The notes under the pieces were generated by a model, which was not told the origin of the DNA, made no database searches, and was given only the letters and a program-made list of their open reading frames with translations. Shown one piece after another: positions 1 through 8,327 of a DNA stretch of 64,000 bases (position 1 is the stretch's first letter; each line of letters begins with the position of its first letter). The position numbers and the translations under genes were made by a program. The stretch is from positions 62,001 to 126,000 of the forward strand of contig NZ_AUFP01000008.1 in assembly GCF_000426565.1 (NCBI RefSeq), read 5' to 3'. The stretch is from Segatella albensis DSM 11370 = JCM 12258. GTDB taxonomy: Bacteria > Bacteroidota > Bacteroidia > Bacteroidales > Bacteroidaceae.

Positions 1-434
1 TTAACATTCGTTGAGTAAAAAGGCGTGGAAATGTATGTGTATACAAGTAATATTTACGTACAAAGCGATATTGCGAGGAAAGAAAGTCGAAAATGAAAGA
101 ATGATGCATAAAATATATCTTTGGTTTTCAAAATGTAACAAAAAACCACATAAAAGTATCATATTATCCTCATTTTACCCCTCTGAACAGTTAATAAAAG
201 TAAAAAATAGTAGGTTTTAATTAAGATTATTTGTTAGGTTAATAAAGTTGTTATACTTTTGCAAAGTGTTAAAACTTCAAAAGAGACGAGAAAAACTCTT
301 AGAAGCAATCAAGTAGTTTTATGATCTTGTATTACGAGAGAGATTTTTAGTAGCGAGATTTGAGGACTGTTTTAGAATAGCGAAGATTTATTTTTATTTT
401 TTTTATACTTAACTTTTTAAGAGAGAGAGATTTT
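1..434. other. Intergenic region and long susC leader
   Basis: No convincing gene is visible here. A 69-codon open frame at 11-220 begins with TTG, is rich in Lys and Asn codons, has no recognisable domain, and looks like chance. A Bacteroidetes-type promoter lies at 230-261, leaving a leader of roughly 165 nt before the SusC start at 435. The leader is purine- and A/T-rich and contains two loosely similar segments, around 350-363 and 378-393, each with an AGCGA core. It ends in a GAGAGAGAGA tract just before the start codon. I see no riboswitch fold or sigma/anti-sigma gene. Confidence 0.5.
230..261 (+). promoter_or_regulatory. Promoter for susC-susD
   Basis: TTTG at 230-233 is followed after 20 nt by TACTTTTG at 254-261. 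This matches the known Bacteroidetes -33 (TTTG) and -7 (TAnnTTTG) consensus with normal spacing. Transcription would start near 267. Confidence 0.65.
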
Positions 435-3400
435 ATGGAAAAAAGACTAACCATGTTTTTAGCCTGCTTATTCCTTAGTTTAGGAATGGCACTGGCTCAG
501 ACACAGTTTAGTGGTACCGTAGTATCTGCAGAAGATGGTCAGCCAATTATTGGTGCATCTATCAAAGTAGTAGGTACTAAGACAGGTACAGTCACTAACA
601 TTGATGGTGACTTCTCATTGTCTGCTGCTGTAGGCGCAAAGCTTGAAATTTCATACATTGGTATGAAGAGCAAGACTGTAACAGCAAAAGCCAACATGAA
701 AATTGCTTTGGAGGCTGACAACCATTCATTGGATGAGGTTATGGTTGTAGCTTTCGGTACTCAGAAACGTTCTGCTTTCACTGGTTCTGCTGCTGTCGTA
801 GGTTCTGAGGAACTTCAGAAAGCACAGGTTACAAGTGTAACTAATGCTTTGGCAGGTGCCGTTCCTGGTATCCAGCTGACATCCTCAGATGGTGCTCCTG
901 GTTCTTCTTCAAAAATTCGTATTCGTGGTTTCAGCTCTTTGAACGCAGAGCAGGATCCGTTGATTATTGTGGATGGCGCTCCTTATAGTGGTGACCTTTC
1001 TAACCTCAATCCTAACGATGTTGAGAGTATGACAGTATTGAAGGATGCTTCTGCTGCAGCATTGTATGGTGCTCGTGGTGCAAATGGTGTCATCATGATT
1101 ACTACAAAGAATGCGAAGAGTGGTAGTAAGATTACCTTCGATGCAAAATATGGTTGGAATACTCGTGCGCTCCAGCATTATGAAACTGTAAATGACCCTG
1201 CTCAGTATTACGAGATGCATTATGGTGCTCTTCGTGATTATTATTTGGCAAACGGTAAGACCGCTGATGAGGCATGGACATTAGCTAATAAATATCTGAC
1301 TTCTTCAAAGAATGGTGGTCTTGGATATAACATCTGGACTTGTCCTGATGGTGAAACTCTTATTGGCAAGGATGGTAAGATGAATCCTAACGCAACACTT
1401 GGCTATAAAGTTTCTTACAAAGGTCAGGATTTCTTGATCACTCCTGATGATTGGGAAAGTGTAGGTACACGTACCGGTATTCGTCAGGAATATAATCTCT
1501 CTATGAGTGGTGCCGGTGAAAAAGGTCATTTTTATACTTCTTTAGGTTACTTGAGTAATGAAGGTATTACTGAGGCTTCTGACTTGAAGCGTTTTACCGG
1601 TCGTCTTCGTGCTGACTATCAGATGAGAGACTGGTTGAAGGTTGGTGCAAATATGTCTTATGCTCATTTCAACGCTAATTCTTTGGATGATAATGGCTCA
1701 AGTTCTTCTACTGGTAATATTTGGGCATTTACTTCTCAGATGGCTCCTATCTATCCGGCTTACATCCGTAATGCAGATGGAACTGTTATGATTGATAAGA
1801 ACGGTATTGGCATGATGGACTATGGTGATGGCGTGAATGCCGGTATGGCTCGTCCTTTCATTTATAATGCAAACCCTATCTTGGATACTCGCTTAAACAC
1901 TCGTAACAAAGAAGGTAATGCTTCTACAGGTAGTGCATTCGCAGATATCAACATCTTTGATGGCTTGAAGCTTACCTTGAATGGTACATATAACCTCGAT
2001 GAAGAACGTTCTAATAATGTATATAATCCATATTATGGTCAGTTCGATTCTACGGGCGGTACTACAGAAATGTCACACAAACGTACTCTTGATGTTGACC
2101 TCCAGCAGATTCTGAACTATTCTACCACAATTGCTGATCATCATAATCTGACCGCGATGTTGGGTCATGAATACTATAAGAACCGTGTTTATTATCTCTT
2201 TGCTGCCAAGTCTCAGATGTTCTCTCAGGAGAATAAAGAGTTGAATGGTGCTGTTGTAGATGGTAAGAGTGCTACTTCATATAAGAAGACATACAACAAT
2301 GAAGGTTATTTCGGTCGTGTGTTGTATGATTATGATGGTAAATATTATGCTGAGGCTTCTTATCGTCGTGATGCAACTTCAAGATTCTCTCCAGATTATC
2401 GTTGGGGTTCTTTCTGGTCATTGAGTGGATCATGGGTATTGAGCAAGGAGAATTGGTTTAAGTCTTCATGGATCGATATGTTGAAGTTGAAGGCTTCTGT
2501 AGGTTCTCAGGGTAATGATAGAATTGGTGATTATCGTTTCACCGATCTTTACAATATTATTAATTCAAGTGGTAAAGTTGGTACTTCTTTCAAGTCAAAA
2601 GGTACTAAAGATATTACTTGGGAGACCAATACTAACTTCAATATCGGTGCAGAGTTCGAGTTATTCAAGAAACTTTCTGGTAGCTTGGAATACTATTATC
2701 GTAAGACCACAGATATGTTGTTCGAGTTCTCTGTAGCACCATCTATCGGTTATGCAAACTATTATGCTAACGTGGGTGACTTGTATAATACTGGTGTTGA
2801 GTTGACATTGAACTATAATGTTCTTCGTACAAAGAATGTAAACTGGGATATACGTTTCAATGCTGCAACATTGAAGAATGAATTGACAAAACTTGATGCT
2901 GATAAGAAGATTGCTACTGCTTTTGATGCTGACGGTAATGCTTATCAGGGTTATACATCTGGTAACTTCTTTATCACAGAAGGTAAGTCTCTGTACACAT
3001 GGCGTATGAAGGATTATGCCGGCGTAAATGAGGAAGGTCTCCCAATGTGGTATAAGAATAAGTATGAGACAGATGCTCAGGGTAATCGTGTACAGGAGAA
3101 TGGTCATGACAAGGTAATTGGTCGTGAAACTACAACTACATATGCTGATGCAGACTATTATGTAATGAATTCTTCTACAATGCCTAAGGTATATGGTGGT
3201 CTTGGTACTACTGTAAGTGCTTATGGTTTTGATTTCTCAATCAATTGCTCATTCTCTCTTGGTGGAAAGCAGTATGATGATACTTACGCCCAGTTTATGA
3301 CTCCTCCAACAAGTAGCAGTTGTGGTTATAACTATCACAAGGATTTGTTGAAGGCATGGACACCTACAAATACAAATACTGATATTCCAAGATTTGTATA

Positions 3401-3674
3401 TGGTGACTTGTATTCAGCTAGTACATCTTCTAGATTCTTGACTAATGCAAGCTATCTGAACATTGAGAATCTTAACTTTGGTTATACACTCCCTCGCAGT
3501 TTGACAAGCAAGTTTGCTATTGATATGCTTAGATTCTATGTTTCTGCAGAGAACCTTTGCTACATCTCTGCTCGTAAGGGATTCGACCCAAGACAGTCAT
3601 ATGATAAGATGACAAATGCAACAAACTATTCTCCAATGAGAACTGTTTCTCTTGGTGTAACCGTTCAGTTCTAA
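435..3674 (+). CDS. SusC-like TonB-dependent outer-membrane transporter
   Basis: This 1079-residue protein is a SusC/RagA-type TonB-dependent receptor that imports oligosaccharides, or possibly peptides, through the outer membrane together with the SusD lipoprotein encoded next. A signal peptide ends near ALAQ (residue 22). It is followed by a carboxypeptidase-regulatory-like domain (about 24-105, with a GTVTNIDGDFSL motif), a plug domain (about 110-225, with PLIIVDGAPY and GARGANGVIMITTK), and a long beta-barrel ending in Phe, as expected for barrel insertion. Length is typical. Codon use is strongly biased, suggesting high expression. The substrate cannot be told from sequence because no glycosidase shares the operon. 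It starts at ATG after a purine-rich tract. Confidence 0.93.
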   Translation: MEKRLTMFLACLFLSLGMALAQTQFSGTVVSAEDGQPIIGASIKVVGTKTGTVTNIDGDFSLSAAVGAKLEISYIGMKSKTVTAKANMKIALEADNHSLDEVMVVAFGTQKRSAFTGSAAVVGSEELQKAQVTSVTNALAGAVPGIQLTSSDGAPGSSSKIRIRGFSSLNAEQDPLIIVDGAPYSGDLSNLNPNDVESMTVLKDASAAALYGARGANGVIMITTKNAKSGSKITFDAKYGWNTRALQHYETVNDPAQYYEMHYGALRDYYLANGKTADEAWTLANKYLTSSKNGGLGYNIWTCPDGETLIGKDGKMNPNATLGYKVSYKGQDFLITPDDWESVGTRTGIRQEYNLSMSGAGEKGHFYTSLGYLSNEGITEASDLKRFTGRLRADYQMRDWLKVGANMSYAHFNANSLDDNGSSSSTGNIWAFTSQMAPIYPAYIRNADGTVMIDKNGIGMMDYGDGVNAGMARPFIYNANPILDTRLNTRNKEGNASTGSAFADINIFDGLKLTLNGTYNLDEERSNNVYNPYYGQFDSTGGTTEMSHKRTLDVDLQQILNYSTTIADHHNLTAMLGHEYYKNRVYYLFAAKSQMFSQENKELNGAVVDGKSATSYKKTYNNEGYFGRVLYDYDGKYYAEASYRRDATSRFSPDYRWGSFWSLSGSWVLSKENWFKSSWIDMLKLKASVGSQGNDRIGDYRFTDLYNIINSSGKVGTSFKSKGTKDITWETNTNFNIGAEFELFKKLSGSLEYYYRKTTDMLFEFSVAPSIGYANYYANVGDLYNTGVELTLNYNVLRTKNVNWDIRFNAATLKNELTKLDADKKIATAFDADGNAYQGYTSGNFFITEGKSLYTWRMKDYAGVNEEGLPMWYKNKYETDAQGNRVQENGHDKVIGRETTTTYADADYYVMNSSTMPKVYGGLGTTVSAYGFDFSINCSFSLGGKQYDDTYAQFMTPPTSSSCGYNYHKDLLKAWTPTNTNTDIPRFVYGDLYSASTSSRFLTNASYLNIENLNFGYTLPRSLTSKFAIDMLRFYVSAENLCYISARKGFDPRQSYDKMTNATNYSPMRTVSLGVTVQF

Positions 3675-3696
3675 TTATATCTAAAAAGAATATACA

Positions 3697-5322
3697 ATGA
3701 GAAAAATTAATAAATTATATACGTTAATGCTTGCAGCATCTGTCTTGAGCTTCTCTAGTTGTATTGAAGAACCTATTCCAGAGGACTCTATTGCAACCTC
3801 AGAGCAACTAAGTTCTTCTTCAAGTGCTTTGGAGGCAGCTGTAAATGGTATTCCTTCACAGATGGCTCAGGGATATCTAGTTTATGGTAAGCAGGTCCAT
3901 GAGACCGATATGGCTTTCCCTCAGTTGATGATTGCACAGACTGAGATGTTGGGTGATATGTATCCGGAAGGTTCTAACTCTGGTTATGACTGGTATCGAA
4001 ATTACAACTGTTTTAATCGTGATTTTGGTGAGAATAGTTATTTCTCATATTTGCCTTGGTATACGCTTTATAAGTTCGTAAAGGCAGATAACGCTATTAT
4101 CTCTTCTGTAAATATTGATGACCCTAAAGTTTCTAATGAAATTAAGGGGTATGCGGGTATTGCTTATGCAGCACGTGCCTTCGACTATTTTATGCTTTCT
4201 ACTTTCTGGGAGCCAAAAGCCAATATCTATACCGATTGCTCTAAGGTTCTTGGTTTGACTGTTCCTATTGTAACAGATACAACTACTGCTCAGACAGCAA
4301 AGAATAATCCTCGTGCAACACATAGTGAGATGTTGAAGTTTATGCTTTCTGACCTTGATAAGGCAGAAAGTGCATTGAAGAACTTTACACCAGCAACAAA
4401 GAACGTTCCTGACTTGGCTGTTGTATATGGTATTAAAGCAAAAGTGTATTTCTGGGATAAAGATTATAAGAACGCTGCTAAGTTCGCACGTCTTGCCATT
4501 GAAAATACTGATGGTGAACCAATGAACGAAAATGAATGGACAGATCCTAATTCTGGTTTTACTACTGCTACAAGTGGCTGGATGTGGTATATCCATTATG
4601 ATCCAGAGAATATGTCTAACTTGGCAAACTATGTAGGTTGGGTTTCCGGTGAAGCTGACTGGGGTTATTCTTCTTTGACATGTCCTTCTATTGATAAGTC
4701 ACTCTATGATCATATCGGTAAGAAAGACTTTAGAAGAAAGGTCTTCTTGGATCCTGAGAGAAAAGCTACGGATTATAAGACATGCCGTGATACGAACTTT
4801 ATTAATGAAGCTCCTGACTACCTGTCTCTCAAGTTCCGTTGTAAAGGTGGTAACTTTGAGACTTACTCAGAAGGTGGTGCTACCGATGTTCCTGTTATGC
4901 GTGTAGAAGAGATGTATTTCATCGAAGCTATTGCTAAGGGTTTATCTGATGGTGCAGCTGCTGGTGAGGATCTTTTGAACTCATTCATGCAGAAGTATAG
5001 AGATCCTGACTATAACTACACTGGCTCTGACGTAAATGCTTTTGTAAAAGAAGCTTTGGCTCAGATGAGAGTAGAGTTCTGGGGTGAGGGTAATGCGTTC
5101 CCAATTGCTAAGACTCTTGAGGTTGGTGTTATGCAGAACTATACAGGTACAAATGCTCCTGAGGATATCTTTAAGATTAACTGTAAGGGCATCAAGCCAA
5201 ACTGGAACTTTGTAATTCCTATTAATGAGATTGATGCTAATGTGGCTCTTAAGGGAAAGAATAATCCAAACCCAACTCAGTCAGTAAAAATACCTTCGCC
5301 AATCGATAAATATTCAGAGTAA
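3697..5322 (+). CDS. SusD-like outer-membrane nutrient-binding lipoprotein
   Basis: This 541-residue SusD/RagB-family surface lipoprotein acts as the lid and glycan-binding partner of the SusC channel encoded 22 nt upstream. The signal peptide ends in a lipobox with the acylated Cys at residue 22 (SFSSC). The N-terminal half has the helical TPR-like pattern of the family (IKGYAGIAYAARAFDYF, AVVYGIKAKVYFWDKDY), and the C-terminal part has the usual RVEEMYFIEAIAKG and MRVEFWGEG segments. No truncation is seen. It is followed by two hairpins, so the operon is probably only susC-susD. Ligand specificity is unknown. Confidence 0.92.
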   Translation: MRKINKLYTLMLAASVLSFSSCIEEPIPEDSIATSEQLSSSSSALEAAVNGIPSQMAQGYLVYGKQVHETDMAFPQLMIAQTEMLGDMYPEGSNSGYDWYRNYNCFNRDFGENSYFSYLPWYTLYKFVKADNAIISSVNIDDPKVSNEIKGYAGIAYAARAFDYFMLSTFWEPKANIYTDCSKVLGLTVPIVTDTTTAQTAKNNPRATHSEMLKFMLSDLDKAESALKNFTPATKNVPDLAVVYGIKAKVYFWDKDYKNAAKFARLAIENTDGEPMNENEWTDPNSGFTTATSGWMWYIHYDPENMSNLANYVGWVSGEADWGYSSLTCPSIDKSLYDHIGKKDFRRKVFLDPERKATDYKTCRDTNFINEAPDYLSLKFRCKGGNFETYSEGGATDVPVMRVEEMYFIEAIAKGLSDGAAAGEDLLNSFMQKYRDPDYNYTGSDVNAFVKEALAQMRVEFWGEGNAFPIAKTLEVGVMQNYTGTNAPEDIFKINCKGIKPNWNFVIPINEIDANVALKGKNNPNPTQSVKIPSPIDKYSE

Positions 5323-5349
5323 TCTTATACAACATATTTGTAGGAAATA

Positions 5350-5416
5350 AGGTTAACCTTCGTTGTTAACCTATTTCTCTCTCGTCTTTCGAGGTCGGCT
5401 AGTGATAGCCGACCTC
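5350..5416 (+). terminator. Tandem hairpins ending the susCD operon
   Basis: The first hairpin has AGGTTAAC (5350-5357) pairing with GTTAACCT (5365-5372) over a 7-nt loop. The second is an 11-bp perfect stem, 5391-5401 with 5406-5416, with a GTGA tetraloop followed by ATTTTA. The second is the better intrinsic terminator, although its T-tract is short. Confidence 0.65.
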
Positions 5417-5519
5417 ATTTTAGTTATTGCCTAATAGGTAGAAAGGCTAGAAATATACCTCTATTGTGGATAATATATACTATTTGAACATTAAAAAATG
5501 GTTAAAGTGATTCCCAGAG

Positions 5520-5550
5520 TTGGACATGTGAGGAAATTGGTGTAACTTTA
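5520..5550 (+). promoter_or_regulatory. Possible promoter for the membrane-anchored regulator gene
   Basis: TTG at 5520-5522 lies 20 nt before TAACTTTA (5543-5550), one base off the TAnnTTTG consensus. The leader would be about 17-20 nt. Confidence 0.4.
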
Positions 5551-5572
5551 CATATTGAAAGATTAATAAACC

Positions 5573-6286
5573 ATGAAACACTTCTCTGTTTACTTTTTTA
5601 TCGCTTTAGAATTCTTCATATTATGCTCATGTGGGCATGATATTGATACAAAGTTATCTGATACTGATATCACAAAGGTTGCTCAGGTTGATGTATCAAA
5701 GAAAAATAAAGAATATGATATGGCATTATCCTCTGAAAGGGCTGTAAATGAAAAACTGGAGAATAGTAATAGAACCTTAGAGAGACTTATCGTTAGTGTG
5801 ATATTGTTTTTTCTTATCGTTTCCTTTCTTGAATTGCATGTTATATTTGAAGAAGAGAAAGTCTTGAGGTATGAGAGAACGAAAGAGGAACACATATCGG
5901 AGAAATTAAAGAATAAAGAGTCCCAGTTGAATATCATGAAGAACTTTTTAAATGAGAAAGTTGATGTTTATAAGAAATTAGAAAAACTGAAAGGAGAACC
6001 AATTAAGCATGTTGCATTAACTCAAAGCGATTGGAATGATATTAGCGTTTTTCTTGAAGTCTCAGATAATCTCTTTGTGACTCGAATTAAAAAGTCTTTT
6101 CCGTCGCTATGTGCAAAAGATGTCAAATTATTAATGCTTATTCGTTTAAAACTTTCAACAAAGGTCCTTGCCTCTATATATGGAATTAGCGAAAAGTCGG
6201 TCAAACAAAATTTATATCTTTTTAAAAAGAAGGTTGGATTGATGGGAAAGAATCAATCTCTAAGGTCCTTTGTAGGAAACTTTTAG
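5573..6286 (+). CDS. Lipoprotein-like membrane-anchored regulator with C-terminal HTH
   Basis: This 237-residue protein has an N-terminal hydrophobic segment ending in a lipobox-like LCSC (Cys18/Cys20), a short polar stretch, a transmembrane helix at about 72-92, and a charged coiled-coil segment (about 93-150). Its last 60 residues resemble the LuxR-like helix-turn-helix found at the C-terminus of Bacteroidetes TPR-containing membrane regulators (FPSLCAKDVKLLMLIRLKLS, then GISEKSVKQNLYLFKKKVG). In those relatives, known from the family, a TPR sensor domain fills the N-terminal part. Here only about 50 residues separate the lipobox from the helix, so the sensor is absent. The signal core contains an unusual Glu13. 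It is a single gene upstream of GLPGLI genes it may control; that link is inference. Confidence 0.6.
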   Translation: MKHFSVYFFIALEFFILCSCGHDIDTKLSDTDITKVAQVDVSKKNKEYDMALSSERAVNEKLENSNRTLERLIVSVILFFLIVSFLELHVIFEEEKVLRYERTKEEHISEKLKNKESQLNIMKNFLNEKVDVYKKLEKLKGEPIKHVALTQSDWNDISVFLEVSDNLFVTRIKKSFPSLCAKDVKLLMLIRLKLSTKVLASIYGISEKSVKQNLYLFKKKVGLMGKNQSLRSFVGNF

Positions 6287-6418
6287 TGTCTGTTTATGTG
6301 GAATTAGACCTTGTTATTCCTTTTGCCCTTCTAAGTTGTTGATAATTAATGATTTGTGAAATGTTGTAGCCCCATATTTTTAGACCTCGTTTTCTTGCTT
6401 TTGAGAAATATTTACCAT

Positions 6419-6457
6419 AACTTCGCCAACGAAACTAAATATTAAGAGTGCGAAGTT
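6419..6457 (+). promoter_or_regulatory. Inverted repeat with T-run upstream of GLPGLI gene 1
   Basis: AACTTCGC (6419-6426) is complementary to GCGAAGTT (6450-6457), which is followed directly by further T residues. It could be a weak terminator or attenuator in front of the GLPGLI gene. A possible -7 box (TAACTTCG, 6418-6425), with TTG 20 nt upstream at 6395-6397, overlaps its first arm, so promoter and hairpin readings compete. Confidence 0.3.
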
Positions 6458-6472
6458 TTTTGGAAACAATCA

Positions 6473-6486
6473 GCCGGCATGCCGGC
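6473..6486. repeat. GC-rich 14-bp perfect palindrome
   Basis: GCCGGCATGCCGGC is a perfect palindrome in very AT-rich DNA, 33 bp before the GLPGLI-1 start. The equivalent position before GLPGLI-2 lacks it. It could be a protein-binding site or a scar of a mobile repeat. Confidence 0.5.
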
Positions 6487-6519
6487 ATATCTATTAAAAA
6501 TCTTAAATTTAAATATATT

Positions 6520-7311
6520 ATGAGAGAAATATTTGCGTTATTGTTTTTATTTTTTATTTCTTTGTCTACTACCGCACAAACCGTAGTTGATACTGTACGT
6601 TATCGGTTCTCGTATGCGATGAAGGTAACCACAACAGAGACTGCCAAAAAACAATATGATGACGAGTTAAGTGTAGATATAGGAGATCATATAACTTATT
6701 GCTATAGTAGATTTGATGAAGATAATACTGCATTATATGAGAAGATAAAAAAATCGGGTGGTAGTGCTGCTGATTATCTAGCTCAGCAAGGTCCTATTAG
6801 TATGTGGGATGAATATGATATCAAGAATTATCCCTCGAAAGGGAAACTCTCCGTGATTACATTCCTTTATAAGTATTTTATGTATGAAGAAGCTATCCCT
6901 ACTCAGAATTGGACGTTAGAGCAGGGTGATACAACCATAATAGGCTATTCTTGTAAAAAAGCACGTTGCGACTTCAGAGGTCGTAGTTGGGAAGTATGGT
7001 ATTCTTTGGAAATACCTATCTCAGAAGGCCCATGGAAGTTAAGTGGACTTCCCGGAATGATATTATATGCTAAGGATGGGAAAAATCAGTTCTCATTTGA
7101 ATGTATAGGCCTAAAGGCTGGAATGAATGTTCCGATGAGTTTAAGATATGCAAAAAAATCTATAAAGACTTCTGTGGATAAGGTTCGAAGCCTTGTAAAA
7201 CTGAAATACAAAAATCCGGATGCTTATGATAAAGCTGTAGGAGTTACTAATATAGTTTATGGATTCAAAGCTAAAAGTAGACAAGCATGCCTAATAGAGT
7301 TATGTAGATAG
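6520..7311 (+). CDS. GLPGLI family protein, copy 1
   Basis: This 263-residue exported protein of the Bacteroidetes GLPGLI family (function unknown) has a signal peptide ending near TTAQ (residue 20). The naming motif appears as GLPGMI at residues 176-181 inside a WKLSGLPGMILYA context. The start is placed at the ATG at 6520 because the coding match to copy 2 begins exactly there and the signal peptide follows; the longer frame from 6448 runs through the palindrome and would put 24 odd residues ahead of the signal. It differs from copy 2 at only 11 of 263 residues, and residues 58-174 are identical. Family members commonly sit next to TonB-receptor-like barrel genes, as here. An envelope role is likely, but no activity can be assigned. 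Confidence 0.85.
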   Translation: MREIFALLFLFFISLSTTAQTVVDTVRYRFSYAMKVTTTETAKKQYDDELSVDIGDHITYCYSRFDEDNTALYEKIKKSGGSAADYLAQQGPISMWDEYDIKNYPSKGKLSVITFLYKYFMYEEAIPTQNWTLEQGDTTIIGYSCKKARCDFRGRSWEVWYSLEIPISEGPWKLSGLPGMILYAKDGKNQFSFECIGLKAGMNVPMSLRYAKKSIKTSVDKVRSLVKLKYKNPDAYDKAVGVTNIVYGFKAKSRQACLIELCR

Positions 7312-7507
7312 ATGAAGAAACTCTTTTCACTTTTTTATTGCTTTAGGATTCTTCATATTATGCTCATGTAGGCATGATATTGATACAAAGTTATCTGAAA
7401 CTATCCTCTCATGTGATAATGTGCCAAATACATTAATAGAAGGAGCTGCATCAAAAGAACAAATCTCGGCGACTCAAAAGCGCATGATGGAGGAATGTAG
7501 TAACTGA
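7312..7507 (+). pseudogene. Frameshifted remnant of the anchored regulator's 5' end
   Basis: From about 7331 this stretch closely matches the start of the 5573-6286 gene (TTTTTTAT, GCTTTA, then an almost unbroken run over its lipobox and HDIDTKLS codons), and then diverges after about 7400. Its first 11 bases instead match the beginning of the barrel gene at 8328, so the head is a chimera. A 2-nt length difference shifts the ATG at 7312 out of the lipoprotein frame, giving a stop after 19 codons. The lipoprotein frame, open to a TGA at 7505-7507, has no usable start. It has Gly where the intact gene has Glu13. I read it as a recombination relic, not an expressed gene. Confidence 0.7.
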
Positions 7508-7535
7508 TAGACAAACAATTAAATTTAAATATATT

Positions 7536-8327
7536 ATGAGAGAAATATTTGCGTTATTGTTTTTATTTTTTATTTCTTTGTCTACTACCGCACAAACTGT
7601 AGTTGATACTGTTCGTTATCGGTTCTCGTATGCGATGAAAGGAACCTCAACAGAGACTTCTAAAAGACAGTATGACGACGAACTGAGTGTAGATGTCGGA
7701 GATCGTATAACTTATTGTTATAGTAGATTTGATGAAGATAATACTGCATTATATGAGAAGATAAAAAAATCGGGTGGTAGTGCTGCTGATTATCTAGCTC
7801 AGCAAGGTCCTATTAGTATGTGGGATGAATATGATATCAAGAATTATCCCTCGAAAGGGAAACTCTCCGTGATTACATTTCTTTATAAGTATTTTATGTA
7901 TGAAGAAGCTATCCCTACTCAGAATTGGACGTTAGAGCAGGGAGATACTACAATAATTGGCTATTCTTGTAAAAAAGCACGTTGTGACTTCAGAGGACGT
8001 AGTTGGGAAGTTTGGTATTCTTTGGAAATACCTATCTCAGAAGGCCCTTGGAAGTTAAGGGGACTTCCCGGCATGATATTATATGCTAAGGATGGGAAAA
8101 ATCAGTTCTCATTTGAATGTATAGGCCTAAAGGCTGGTATGAATGTTCCGATGAGTTTAAGATATGCAAAAAAATCTATAAAGACTTCTGTGGATAAGGT
8201 TCGAAGCCTTGTGAAATTAAAATCCCAGAATCCGGAGGCTTATGATAAAGCTGTAGGAGTTACTAATATAATCTATGGATTCAAAGCTAAAAGTAGACAA
8301 GCATGCTTAATAGAGTTGTGCAGATAA
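7536..8327 (+). CDS. GLPGLI family protein, copy 2
   Basis: This second 263-residue GLPGLI protein is about 96 percent identical to copy 1 by direct residue comparison. It has the same signal peptide and the GLPGMI motif at 176-181, preceded by Arg instead of Ser. The differences cluster before residue 58 and after residue 174, and parts of the middle are identical at DNA level for 150 bases or more, which points to recent duplication or gene conversion. The stop codon directly abuts the ATG of the barrel gene, so the two are translated from one message. The leader AAATTTAAATATATT before the start is shared with copy 1. Function is unknown; export to the envelope is likely. Confidence 0.86.
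   Translation: MREIFALLFLFFISLSTTAQTVVDTVRYRFSYAMKGTSTETSKRQYDDELSVDVGDRITYCYSRFDEDNTALYEKIKKSGGSAADYLAQQGPISMWDEYDIKNYPSKGKLSVITFLYKYFMYEEAIPTQNWTLEQGDTTIIGYSCKKARCDFRGRSWEVWYSLEIPISEGPWKLRGLPGMILYAKDGKNQFSFECIGLKAGMNVPMSLRYAKKSIKTSVDKVRSLVKLKSQNPEAYDKAVGVTNIIYGFKAKSRQACLIELCR

Noticed and set aside
11-220. 69-codon open frame at the left edge
   Set aside because: TTG start, no domain, no ribosome-binding site, AT-driven composition; probably chance.
4045-4596. 183-codon open frame antisense to susD
   Set aside because: Shadow of the SusD codon pattern; cysteine-rich random translation.
6448-6519. 24-residue N-terminal extension of GLPGLI copy 1
   Set aside because: It would place unrelated residues before a clear signal peptide and is missing from copy 2.
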